From Planctomycetes bacterium UBA2386 (GTDB taxonomy: Bacteria > Planctomycetota > UBA1135 > UBA2386), in the NCBI GenBank assembly GCA_002343845.1, contig DDSQ01000172.1:20092-84091 (forward strand): a stretch of DNA of 64,000 nt, in the 5' to 3' direction. The position numbers and the translations under genes are program-made. Under the pieces are notes generated by a model. It made no database searches. It saw only the letters and a list, made by a program, of their open reading frames with translations, and was not told the DNA's origin. This document shows positions 18,221-26,032 of this stretch, one piece after another. The stretch's first letter is position 1, and the number at the start of each line of letters is the position of its first letter.

Positions 18221-18553
18221 GTGCTCGAACTCGCGCTCGACGTGGTTCTCCGCGACCTCGAGCAGGACGGTGCCCCCGACAAGGAAGAGATGCAGCGGCA
18301 GTTCAAGAGCACGAAGCTCGAGAAGGGGACCGTCGCCTACAAGCAGAAGACCTCGCGCGAGGACGGCTTCGTGCTGCAGTCGTCGAGTGAGATGCAGTTC
18401 GACCTTGCCACCTCCGAGTCGCAGATGGGCGAAGTGACGACCCACATGACGAGCACGACGACGGTCGTGCGCACGACTGCCGAGCAGGCGATGCCGAAGA
18501 AGGAGCCGGCCAAGGCACCGGCGGATGCGCCGAAACCCGACGCCGGCAAGTGA
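18221..18553 (+). CDS. C-terminal part of the TAG-interrupted exported protein
   Basis: These 110 residues are in the same frame as the preceding segment, one codon after its TAG. They begin LELALDVVLRDLEQDG and end in a Lys/Pro/Ala-rich tail (KEPAKAPADAPKPDAGK). A GTG at 18221 could serve as a restart, but no ribosome-binding site precedes it and the segment lacks an export signal, so on its own it would stay in the cytoplasm. It is most likely the second half of a single gene spanning 17555-18553. Confidence 0.45.
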   Translation: MLELALDVVLRDLEQDGAPDKEEMQRQFKSTKLEKGTVAYKQKTSREDGFVLQSSSEMQFDLATSESQMGEVTTHMTSTTTVVRTTAEQAMPKKEPAKAPADAPKPDAGK

Positions 18554-18624
18554 GGCAAGGCGCCTCACGCCGCGAGGGGCCCGCGACCAGACCGGGTCGC
18601 AGCGCGTAGACTCCGGCGCTGCAT

Positions 18625-18642
18625 CCGCGCGATCCCGCGCGG
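18625..18642 (+). other. Hairpin in front of the FG-GAP gene
   Basis: A 7-bp stem CCGCGCG/CGCGCGG with loop ATCC ends nine bases before the ATG at 18651 and abuts the purine-rich GGGGAA that may be the ribosome-binding site. It could damp initiation, but GC-rich stems arise easily by chance here. Confidence 0.25.
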
Positions 18643-18650
18643 GGAATCCC

Positions 18651-18953
18651 ATGAAACTTGCCGCGATCCCGTTCCTTCTCGGCGCCGCTGCGGCGGTCGC
18701 CCAATCCCCGTCATGGGCGCCGCCCGTGCGCCTGCAGGCCGGCGAAGCCCTGCTCGGCGAAGGCCGGCTCTTTCCGTCGCCGGTGTGGCACGACCTCGAC
18801 GGCGACGGCCGGCTCGACGTCGTGGTCGGCGATCTGCGCGGCCACCTGACCGTCGCGCGCGGCACGGTCGGCATCGCCGGCAAGATCGTCTACGGCAAGG
18901 AAGAGAAGGTGCTCGGCGCCGACGGCAAGATCGTCGACCTGCAGAATTGGTGA
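18651..18953 (+). CDS. FG-GAP repeat protein, N-terminal part up to in-frame UGA
   Basis: These 100 residues begin with a signal peptide (KLAAIPFLLGAAAAVAQ) followed by an FG-GAP/VCBS calcium-binding blade (WHDLDGDGRLDVVVGDLRG). The frame is stopped by TGA at 18951-18953 after LQNW and continues directly into the next segment, giving a 442-residue protein if the UGA is read. Blades lie on both sides of the stop, which strongly suggests one gene spanning 18651-19979. UGA could encode selenocysteine (residue 101), followed by Cys102. See the hairpin at 18965-18985. The alternative is a nonsense mutation or sequence error of a Cys or Trp codon. Confidence 0.6.
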   Translation: MKLAAIPFLLGAAAAVAQSPSWAPPVRLQAGEALLGEGRLFPSPVWHDLDGDGRLDVVVGDLRGHLTVARGTVGIAGKIVYGKEEKVLGADGKIVDLQNW

Positions 18954-18985
18954 TGCATCGGCATGAGTCCACAGTTCGTGGACTT
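18951..18985 (+). promoter_or_regulatory. In-frame UGA with a bacterial SECIS-like hairpin
   Basis: TGA at 18951-18953 is followed by a stem-loop: AGTCCAC (18966-18972), loop AGTTC, GTGGACT (18978-18984), with a further G-T pair at 18965/18985. The stem starts eleven bases after the UGA and the apical loop nineteen bases after it, with G among the first two loop bases. Bacterial SECIS elements lie inside the coding sequence just after the UGA, with the loop roughly 16-37 bases away and a G at that position, so the geometry fits. SelB binding cannot be shown from sequence. Confidence 0.45.
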
Positions 18986-19979
18986 CGACGGTGACAGCCG
19001 CCTCGACATCGTCGCCGGCATCTTCGACGGCTCACCGCACCTCGTGCGGGGCAGCGACAAGGGCTGGAGCAAACCCGAGCAGATCCTCGACCGCGACGGC
19101 GCGCGCATCGTGCTCAACGCGTTCTGGAACTTCGACACGAAGAAGTGGGACGCGACGAACCGCCACGACGCGCCGGGCCATCAGGGGGAAGGGCACGCGA
19201 CCTCGGCGCTCGCGTTCGACGTCGACGGCGACGGGGATCTCGATCTGCTGCTCGGCGACCATCGCAGCGGGCGCGTGTTCGTGCGGCGCAACGAGGGCAC
19301 GGCGCTCGCGCCGAAGTTCGCGACGAAGAACGAGCCGTTGCTCGCGGCCGGCAAGCCGTTCGACGTTCCGGGCACGGTCGCGACGATGCGGCTCGTCGAC
19401 TGGGATCACGACGGCAAGCTCGACCTCGCGTGCGGCAGCATGGGCGATGCCTACCAGGACGGCGAAGGCGGCGGCGTCTGGGTGTACCGGAACCGCGGCA
19501 CCGACGGGGCTGCGGCGTTCGGCGCGCCGATCGAACTGCTCCCGCCCAGCAAGAAGGGAGCTGCCGGTCCGACGCGCCCCGACTCGGGCATCTACATGGA
19601 CTTCGCCGACCACGATGGTGACGGCGATCTCGACATGGTCGTCGGCGGCTACTCGCACTGGACGGCGCCGGCCCCGTCGCTGACCGCCGAACAAACGCAG
19701 CGGGTTGCCGCGATCAAGGCGGAGCTGCGCACCGTGAACGAGAAGACGCAGGCGCTGATGGGCGAGATCGAGGAAGCGGTGAAGGGCCTCGACCAGGAAG
19801 CCGCCGACAAGAAGCGCGACGAACTGTTCGCGGCGCGCAGCGCGGACTTCCAGGCCATCGGCAGGCAAAGCCAGGCGCTCCAGAAGGAGCTCGATCCCCT
19901 CGAGCCGGGCATGAAGCGGCAGAGCTTCGTGTGGCTCTACGAGAACCTCGGCACCGTCGGTAGCACGGCCCCGAAGTGA
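18963..19979 (+). CDS. FG-GAP repeat protein, main part after the UGA
   Basis: These 338 residues are in frame with the segment ending at 18953. They contain several FG-GAP/VCBS blades with DxDGDxxxD calcium motifs: VDFDGDSRLDIVAG, FDVDGDGDLDLLLG, VDWDHDGKLDLACG, FADHDGDGDLDMVVG. A helical, probably coiled-coil region follows (about KAELRTVNEKTQALMGEIEEAV) and a short closing strand. Such propellers are exported and bind calcium. The ATG at 18963 is not preceded by a ribosome-binding site, and this part has no signal peptide, so independent expression would mislocalise it. The whole gene is best taken as 18651-19979. Confidence 0.7.
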   Translation: MSPQFVDFDGDSRLDIVAGIFDGSPHLVRGSDKGWSKPEQILDRDGARIVLNAFWNFDTKKWDATNRHDAPGHQGEGHATSALAFDVDGDGDLDLLLGDHRSGRVFVRRNEGTALAPKFATKNEPLLAAGKPFDVPGTVATMRLVDWDHDGKLDLACGSMGDAYQDGEGGGVWVYRNRGTDGAAAFGAPIELLPPSKKGAAGPTRPDSGIYMDFADHDGDGDLDMVVGGYSHWTAPAPSLTAEQTQRVAAIKAELRTVNEKTQALMGEIEEAVKGLDQEAADKKRDELFAARSADFQAIGRQSQALQKELDPLEPGMKRQSFVWLYENLGTVGSTAPK

Positions 19980-19999
19980 GGAGACGACATCGGCTAAAG

Positions 20000-20089
20000 C
20001 ATGGATAAGCAGTCGTAGACACGAGATATCCATGTCTACGACTTGATTTCGATGCTCTGTAGAGCGACGTTATTCAAGCACAACGCTTG
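20000..20089 (+). promoter_or_regulatory. Nested inverted repeats upstream of hipBA
   Basis: This AT-richer stretch holds four inverted repeats: CATGGATA (20000-20007) with TATCCATG (20027-20034); AGTCGTAGACA (20011-20021) with TGTCTACGACT (20033-20043), a perfect 11-bp arm pair; GCTCT/AGAGC (20054-20065); and CAAGC/GCTTG (20075-20089). The first two overlap and are mutually exclusive as hairpins. The GGATA and TATCC cores recall the half-sites of the E. coli HipB operator, although spacing and order differ. It is probably the autoregulatory operator and promoter of hipBA. Confidence 0.55.
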
Positions 20090-20134
20090 GATTTCCGATC
20101 CTCTCCCCGAGGCCAACCCGCCTCGCGAACGCCG

Positions 20135-20446
20135 ATGCAGAACGCCAGCAGCACCGACGAGTGGCTCTCCCGCCTCGGCGATCAGCTGCGGGAACTGCGA
20201 CTCTCGCGCAACCTGGGCCAGGGCGACCTGGCGGCGCGGGCCGGTGTTGGTCGCAGCGCCGTGCAGAACCTCGAGGCTGGCCGCGGCAACCTGACCACCC
20301 TGGTGCGCGTCGTGCGCGCGCTCGGTCGCGAGGAATGGCTGCAGACTCTGTTCGCGCAACCGACGATCAACCCGCTGCACGTGATGCCGGCGAAGGCGAA
20401 GCGCCAACGCGCCTCGCGCAAGACCGATGGCAGCCCGCCGCGCTGA
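20135..20446 (+). CDS. hipB: HipB-like antitoxin (XRE family)
   Basis: This 103-residue DNA-binding protein has an XRE helix-turn-helix at about residues 15-75 (LGDQLRELRLSRNLGQGDLAARAGVGRSAVQNLEAG is the domain start, with LTTLVRVVRALG closing it). HipB proteins neutralise HipA and repress their own operon. The ATG chosen begins MQNASSTDEW; an earlier in-frame start adds an unlikely N-terminus. The basic tail (PAKAKRQRASRKT) may contact HipA or DNA. The gene overlaps hipA by 20 bases, typical of toxin-antitoxin pairs. Confidence 0.82.
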   Translation: MQNASSTDEWLSRLGDQLRELRLSRNLGQGDLAARAGVGRSAVQNLEAGRGNLTTLVRVVRALGREEWLQTLFAQPTINPLHVMPAKAKRQRASRKTDGSPPR

Positions 20447-21737
20447 ACGCTACCAGCCCGTCGAGCGCATCGAGGTCTGGTTGTGGGACCAGTTCGTCGG
20501 CGCCACGGCCCTCGATCCGGGACTGGGCTACTACGTGTTCGCCTACGACCCCGACTTCGCGCGCAGTGGCATCCAACCCTCGCCGCTGCAGATGCCGGTC
20601 GCGGACGACGAACGTCCGTTCGTGTTCCCGGCGTTGCCCGTCGACACGTTCCAACGGCTGCCGGCAATGCTCGCCGATGCCCTGCCCGACAACTTCGGCA
20701 ATGCGCTGATCGATCGGTGGCTCGCCGACCGCGGCGTGCCGCGCACGGCGATCACCGCGCTCGACCGGCTCGCCTACATGGGCAAGCGCGCGATGGGGGC
20801 GCTGCAGTTCAAGCCGTCACGCGGCCCGGCGACCCGCAAGCCGTTCGCGATCGAGCTCGGCGAACTGGTAGGCGTCGCGCGCAGCACGTTGCGCGGCACC
20901 TGGGACGACGACGATGCGACCGCCGCGGCGCTGCGCTCGATCCTCGAGGTCGGCACTTCGGCCGGAGGTGCGCGCGCCAAGGCCGTCGTTGCCTGGAACC
21001 CGACCACGCAGGAGATGCGCTCCGGCCAACTCGACGCGCCGCCGGGCTTCGAGCACTGGCTGCTCAAGTTCGATGGCGTCGGCCAGGACCGCGAACTCGG
21101 CTCCTCTCAGGACTACGGGCGCATCGAGTTCGCGTACCACGGAATGGCGCGCGCTGCAGGCATCACGATGACCGACTGCCGGCTGCTCGAGGAGAACGGG
21201 CGCGCGCACTTCATGACGCGGCGGTTCGATCGCGACGGTGCGTCGATGCGGCACCACGTGCAGACGCTCTGCGCGATGGCGCACCTCGACTTCCGTCGTC
21301 GTGGCGCGAACGCGTACTCCCAGCTGTTCTTGGCCATGCGCGAGCTCGGGTTGCCGCGCGAGGACCTGGTCGAGGCGTTCCGGCGGATGGCGTTCGCGGT
21401 GATGGGGCGCAACTGCGACGACCACGCCAAGAACGTGTCGTTCCTGCTGCGGCAGAGGCAGGCGTGGCGTCTGGCGCCGGCCTACGACCTGACGTTCGCG
21501 CACAACCCGCGCGGCGAGTGGACCAACCAGCACCTGATGAGCGTCAACGGCGTGTTCCGCGACATCAGCGCTGCAGATCTGCTCGCCGAGGCCGATCGCT
21601 TCGGCATCGGCGAGGGCAAGTCGATCCTCGCCGACGTGCGGCGCGCGCTCGCGCGCTGGCGCGAGTTCGCTCATGCGGCCGGCGTCGCGGACACGGTGGT
21701 CGAGACGATCGCCGGGCTGCATCGACCGCTCGGGTAG
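20427..21737 (+). CDS. hipA: HipA-like serine/threonine kinase toxin
   Basis: The protein has 436 residues, the usual HipA length. The N-terminal subdomain reads VERIEVWLWDQFVGATALD. The kinase core has YMGKRAMGALQF, MTRRFDRDG, the catalytic loop MGRNCDDHAKNVSFLL (Asp of NxDDHxKN), and LAPAYDLTF with the metal-binding Asp. HipA kinases phosphorylate targets such as GltX and slow growth; which substrate is hit here is unknown. All catalytic residues are intact, so the toxin should be active. It overlaps hipB by 20 bases and is followed by pyrE. Confidence 0.88.
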   Translation: MAARRAERYQPVERIEVWLWDQFVGATALDPGLGYYVFAYDPDFARSGIQPSPLQMPVADDERPFVFPALPVDTFQRLPAMLADALPDNFGNALIDRWLADRGVPRTAITALDRLAYMGKRAMGALQFKPSRGPATRKPFAIELGELVGVARSTLRGTWDDDDATAAALRSILEVGTSAGGARAKAVVAWNPTTQEMRSGQLDAPPGFEHWLLKFDGVGQDRELGSSQDYGRIEFAYHGMARAAGITMTDCRLLEENGRAHFMTRRFDRDGASMRHHVQTLCAMAHLDFRRRGANAYSQLFLAMRELGLPREDLVEAFRRMAFAVMGRNCDDHAKNVSFLLRQRQAWRLAPAYDLTFAHNPRGEWTNQHLMSVNGVFRDISAADLLAEADRFGIGEGKSILADVRRALARWREFAHAAGVADTVVETIAGLHRPLG

Positions 21738-21769
21738 GCGAGTCGCTGGCACGACGCCGACCGGTCCGC

Positions 21770-21775
21770 TATCCC
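21770..21775 (+). promoter_or_regulatory. -10-like hexamer of pyrE
   Basis: TATCCC lies seven bases before the GTG start, so transcription would begin at or next to the start codon. TGGCAC 17 bases upstream is a weak -35 candidate. Confidence 0.4.
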
Positions 21776-21782
21776 TGCGACC

Positions 21783-22349
21783 GTGACCACCTCGTTCGAT
21801 CCGACGCGCGCCAAGGCGCGCCTTCTGCAGCTCGTCCGCGAACGCGCCTACAAGGACGGCATCGACATCGTGCTCGCGTCCGGCAAGCGCTCGACCTTCT
21901 ACATCAACGGCAAGAAGGTCAGCCTGCACCCTGAAGGGCTCTGGCTGATCGCCAAGCTGCTGCTCGACAAGCTGAAGCGGTACCCGGCGATCACCGCAGT
22001 CGGCGGCCTGACGATCGGCGCCGATCCGCTGGCGAGCGCGGTCGCGGCGCTGAGCTTCGAGACCGGCCAGAACCTCAAGGCATTCCTCGTGCGCAAGGAA
22101 GCGAAGGGCCACGGCACCGGCAGCCTGATCGAAGGCGAACTCGAACGCGGGGAGCAGGTCGCGATCCTCGAAGACACGGTGACCACCGGAGGCTCGGCGA
22201 AGAAGGCGATCGACGCAGTGCTCGCCGTGGGTGCGAAGCCGGTCGTCGTGATGGCGATCGCCGATCGCGAGGATCCCGACGCCGACGCGTTCCGCAAGGA
22301 GTGGAAGGTCGACTGCCTTCTGACCCTGAGCGAGATCCGGAAAGGCTGA
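21783..22349 (+). CDS. pyrE: Orotate phosphoribosyltransferase
   Basis: This 188-residue enzyme makes orotidine monophosphate from orotate and PRPP in pyrimidine synthesis. It shows LASGKRSTFYINGKK near the N-terminus, the catalytic loop VRKEAKGHGTG, and the PRPP-binding motif VAILEDTVTTGGSAKKAI. The length is normal. The GTG start is seven bases after a TATCCC hexamer and lacks a ribosome-binding site, which suggests a leaderless transcript. The next gene starts three bases after the stop, so both are probably on one mRNA. Confidence 0.92.
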   Translation: MTTSFDPTRAKARLLQLVRERAYKDGIDIVLASGKRSTFYINGKKVSLHPEGLWLIAKLLLDKLKRYPAITAVGGLTIGADPLASAVAALSFETGQNLKAFLVRKEAKGHGTGSLIEGELERGEQVAILEDTVTTGGSAKKAIDAVLAVGAKPVVVMAIADREDPDADAFRKEWKVDCLLTLSEIRKG

Positions 22350-22351
22350 AC

Positions 22352-23701
22352 GTGCGCGCCGTCGCGATCGTGCCGGCGGCGGGCAAGGGCGAACGCATGG
22401 GCGCCGACAAGGCGCTCCTCGACCTCGCGGGTAGCACCGCGATCGAGCGCGTCGTCGCGACGTGCCGCGCCAGCGGGCTCGACGTGCTGGTCGTGCGTCG
22501 CGAGGGCGCGGCGGCGTTGCCCGCGGGCCTCGGCGCGAACGTCGTCGTCGTGCCGCCGGGCGGCGAGATGGCCGACAGCCTGCGCGCTGCGCATGCGCGC
22601 CTGCCTGCCGACTGCGACGTCGTCGTCGTGTTCCCCGTCGACCACGCGCTCGTCGCGGCCGAGACCGTGCTGGCCCTCGTGCACACCGCGAGCAGCACCG
22701 GCGGCATCGCGCTGCCGTTGTTCCGCGGCCGGCCTGGCCATCCGCTCGCGCTGCCTCGTGCCGTGTTCGCGGAGATCGCCGCGCCGCACGCCGTGCTTCG
22801 CGACGTCGTCAAGCGCAACGGGGCGCGTGTGCACGCGGTGGCGTCGGCGAACCCGTGGGTGCTCGCCGATCTCGACCACCCCGAAGACCACCGCGCGGCG
22901 GTGTGCGCGCTGCGCGGCGAGCCGTGGAGCACGGTGGCGCAGATGTTCCGCCATCGCAGCCACCGTGCGTACCGGCCCGACGCGGTGCCGCAGGAGCAGC
23001 TCGAACGCCTGGTCGACGCCGCGCGGCACGCGTCGACTTCGAGCTTCATCCAGGCCTACTCGGTGATCGTCGTGCGCGACGCGGCGCGCCGGGCCGAATG
23101 CGCGCGCCTCTGCGGCGGCCAGGCGCACATCGCCCAGGCGCCCGTGTTCGCCGCGATCTGCGCCGACCTGCACCTGCTGGCCGCGGCGTGTGGTCGCCAT
23201 GGCACGCAGTTGCAGGCGCAGAGCCTCGAGCTGCTGCTGCAGGCGACGATCGACGCCGCGTTGCTCGGCCAGAACCTGCAGCTCGCGGTCGAAGCCGAGG
23301 GTCTTGGCGCGTGCATGATCGGCGGGGCGCGCAACCACCCGCTCGAGATCGCGCGGTTGCTCGAACTGCCGAGCCACGCCTATGTCGTGTTCGGCATGAC
23401 GATCGGCGTGCCCGCCGACGATCCGATCCCGCGCGGTCGGATGCCGCTGCGTGGCGTGATGCACCTCGAACGCCACGACGGCTCGCGAAGCGACGCCGTG
23501 CTCGACGCGGCCGACGACGGCATGCGGGCGTGGGCCCGCCGCACCAACGCCGAGCGCGGTGGCTATCAGGGGCGCCCGGTCAGCGAGCAGAAGGGCTGGG
23601 CCGAACGCATGGCCGCGGCGTGGGGCGCGGACAGCAGCTATGCGCGGGCGCGGCGCACGCTCGCCGACGAACTGCGTCGGCTGGGCTTCGGCTTCGATTG
23701 A
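22352..23701 (+). CDS. MobA-like nucleotidyltransferase fused to nitroreductase
   Basis: This is a 449-residue two-domain protein. Residues 1 to about 190 are a MobA/MocA-type nucleotidyltransferase: VPAAGKGERMGADKALLDL is the nucleotide-binding loop, and VVVFPVDHALV carries the metal-binding Asp. Residues about 195-449 match NfsA-type FMN nitroreductases (MFRHRSHRAYRPDAVPQEQLERL, ASTSSFIQAYSVIVV, GLGACMIGGARNHP, YVVFGMTIGVP). The first domain family transfers nucleotides to molybdopterin and similar substrates; the second reduces nitro- or quinone groups with NAD(P)H. The GTG start lies three bases after pyrE. I do not know a characterised protein with this architecture. Confidence 0.78.
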   Translation: MRAVAIVPAAGKGERMGADKALLDLAGSTAIERVVATCRASGLDVLVVRREGAAALPAGLGANVVVVPPGGEMADSLRAAHARLPADCDVVVVFPVDHALVAAETVLALVHTASSTGGIALPLFRGRPGHPLALPRAVFAEIAAPHAVLRDVVKRNGARVHAVASANPWVLADLDHPEDHRAAVCALRGEPWSTVAQMFRHRSHRAYRPDAVPQEQLERLVDAARHASTSSFIQAYSVIVVRDAARRAECARLCGGQAHIAQAPVFAAICADLHLLAAACGRHGTQLQAQSLELLLQATIDAALLGQNLQLAVEAEGLGACMIGGARNHPLEIARLLELPSHAYVVFGMTIGVPADDPIPRGRMPLRGVMHLERHDGSRSDAVLDAADDGMRAWARRTNAERGGYQGRPVSEQKGWAERMAAAWGADSSYARARRTLADELRRLGFGFD

Positions 23702-23808
23702 CCGCAATCGCGGTCGCGCCAGGGGCGTACCTGCTGCGCCGCCGACGCCAGCGATGCAGCGAGGGAGTCGCCAAGGTCTCATCGATGCGCTCCGATGACG
23801 GGCCCTTG

Positions 23809-26013
23809 ATGAAGTCGTCCTCGCGCTTGGCGGCCGTCCTGATCGGATCGACGCTGGTTGCCGCCGGCGTGGCGCAGACTCCGGGCTTCGCGCCATGGCG
23901 CGGCATCGTGCTCGAGAGCAATGCAATCGGGTCCGACGGGCGCATGGCCGCGACCGACGACGTGCGTGGACGCATCGTGAGTTTCGGGTGCCATCCTCCC
24001 GAGTCGGTGTTCGCCGACACCTGGGAATGGGGCGGCACGCAGTGGCTGCCGAGCGATGCGGCGCGGCTGCCGCCGTTCCGGCGCCATGGCGCGTTCGCCT
24101 ATGACAGCGCGCGGCGGCGCGCGGTGATGTTCGGCGGCGCCGGGCAGAGCACCTTCAACGACACCTGGGAATGGGACGGCGAGGTGTGGCTGCAGCGCAC
24201 GCCGCCGGTCTCGCCCGCCCCGCGCAGCGGCTGTGCTGCCGCCTACGACGCCGCCCGCGGCCGCGTGGTCCTGTTCGGTGGCCAGTTCTTCGGCGACACC
24301 TGGGAGTACGACGGCTCGACGTGGGTGCAGCGATTCCCCGTCAATGCCCCGTCGGCTCGCCGCGACCACCTGATGGAGTACGACGAAGCGCGCCAGCGCG
24401 TCGTGCTGCACGGTGGCCAGGCGTTCGCCCCGTATGCGCTCAGCCCTGAGACCTGGGAATGGGATGGCACCAATTGGCTGCTCCAGAGCTCGAGCGGTCC
24501 CACCGCCATCCGGCAAGCGATGGTGTTCGATCGCGCGCGCCAACGGTGCGTCATGTTCGGTGGCGACGCGCAGCCCAACGCGACCTTCGAATGGAACGGC
24601 ACCGCGTGGACCGTCGCGGCAGCTTCGGCGCCGGCGTCGTTGTCGTGGCTGTCGTTCCGGCCCCTGATGGAGCGGGACCCGGCCAGCGGATCGGCGGTCC
24701 TGTTCGAGGGCGGCAGGAAATGGCAGTGGGGCGGCTCGGGATGGAGCATGACTCCGACCCAGTTGCTGCCGGTCGATCGCGACACGACGGTTGCGTGCAC
24801 CGACACGATCCGCAACCGCGTGGTCGCCTACACCAGCACCGGGGGCACGTTCGAGTGGGACGGCGTCGCGTGGAGTCAGCTGGCCGGCGCTACCGGTATC
24901 CGCGGCTTGACGATGGTGTTCGATGCTGCGCGTGGCACGTCGGTGCAGTTCGGCGGTCAAACAAGCGGCCTCGCGGTGAACGACGTGACCCGCACCTGGA
25001 ACGGCACCGCTTGGAGCGTCGTGCCCGCGCCGAACCGACCGTCGCCGCGGTACTACGCGTCTCTCGCGTACGACGCTGCCCGGCAACGCGTCGTGCTGTT
25101 CGGCGGCATCGGCCCGAACCCGCCGAATCCGGGGCCACCGCCTGTCTATGGCGACACCTGGACGTTCGATGGCGTGACTTGGACCGAACACTTCGGTCCC
25201 GGGCCGTCGCCGCGCTTCGACCCCGCCATGGCATACGACCCCGTGCGGCAAGTCGTCGTGCTGCACGGCGGCGGGGGTTTCGGAACCGGCAACAACGACA
25301 CCTGGGAGTGGAACGGCACCGGCTGGCTGCAACGCACGCCGGCGGTAGCACCGCCGATCCGCGGCAGCGCGGCGCTCGCGTTCGATCCCCAGCGCGGCGC
25401 GCTCGTGCTGGCGGGTGGCAGGTGGGTCGGGCCGAGCACGGACACCTGGACCTGGGATGGCACCACCTGGACATCGCTGACGCTGCAACCCGCCGTCTGG
25501 CCGCGCGACTACGGAGCCTTCACGCTCGATCCGTCGCGCCAGGAGCTGATGTTCTTTGGCGGCAGTGTGATCTCGGGCTCGTCGTCGGTGCCACGGCGTG
25601 ACGCGCAGTGGCTTCGGTTGTCGGTGACGCCGGCGCAAACGGCCACGGTAGGTGCGAGCTGCGCGATCGGCGTGCCACCGCGGCTGTCGTCGCCGCTGCC
25701 GTACGTCGGCAACGCGGACTTCGCGATCGACCTGCTCGACGCGAATGCACAGGCCTTGTGCTGCGTCGGGTTCGCGACGACGGTGCAGGCGCAACCGATC
25801 GGGCCGTGCATCATGCAGCTCGGCGGCGGCGGCAGCGTGTTCGCCGCCGGAACCACGAGTGCCGCAGGCTTCGCGCGGTTCGCGCTGCCCGTGCCGCCGT
25901 CGCTCGGCCTGATCGGCGCGCAAATCGTCGCACAAGGTGCTTCCGCGTCGGCGACCGGGCCCTACCTCGGCTTCGACATCACGTCGGCCCGGGTGCTGTT
26001 GCTCGGTGACTGA
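23809..26013 (+). CDS. Exported kelch-like repeat protein with shared C-terminal domain
   Basis: The protein has 734 residues. The chosen start opens MKSSSRLAAVLIGSTLVAAGVAQ, a signal peptide; an ATG 24 bases earlier is also possible. About eleven repeats of the form TWEWDGTxW, separated by YDxARxRVVxFGG strands, build one or two kelch-like beta-propellers (to about residue 600). The last 120-odd residues (GASCAIGVPPRLSS to the end) form a beta-rich domain that recurs on two other exported proteins in this window. Its role is unknown; surface binding is likely. There is no lipobox and no membrane helix after the signal. Confidence 0.75.
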   Translation: MKSSSRLAAVLIGSTLVAAGVAQTPGFAPWRGIVLESNAIGSDGRMAATDDVRGRIVSFGCHPPESVFADTWEWGGTQWLPSDAARLPPFRRHGAFAYDSARRRAVMFGGAGQSTFNDTWEWDGEVWLQRTPPVSPAPRSGCAAAYDAARGRVVLFGGQFFGDTWEYDGSTWVQRFPVNAPSARRDHLMEYDEARQRVVLHGGQAFAPYALSPETWEWDGTNWLLQSSSGPTAIRQAMVFDRARQRCVMFGGDAQPNATFEWNGTAWTVAAASAPASLSWLSFRPLMERDPASGSAVLFEGGRKWQWGGSGWSMTPTQLLPVDRDTTVACTDTIRNRVVAYTSTGGTFEWDGVAWSQLAGATGIRGLTMVFDAARGTSVQFGGQTSGLAVNDVTRTWNGTAWSVVPAPNRPSPRYYASLAYDAARQRVVLFGGIGPNPPNPGPPPVYGDTWTFDGVTWTEHFGPGPSPRFDPAMAYDPVRQVVVLHGGGGFGTGNNDTWEWNGTGWLQRTPAVAPPIRGSAALAFDPQRGALVLAGGRWVGPSTDTWTWDGTTWTSLTLQPAVWPRDYGAFTLDPSRQELMFFGGSVISGSSSVPRRDAQWLRLSVTPAQTATVGASCAIGVPPRLSSPLPYVGNADFAIDLLDANAQALCCVGFATTVQAQPIGPCIMQLGGGGSVFAAGTTSAAGFARFALPVPPSLGLIGAQIVAQGASASATGPYLGFDITSARVLLLGD

Positions 26014-26032
26014 GCCGGGCGCGTGACGTGGC

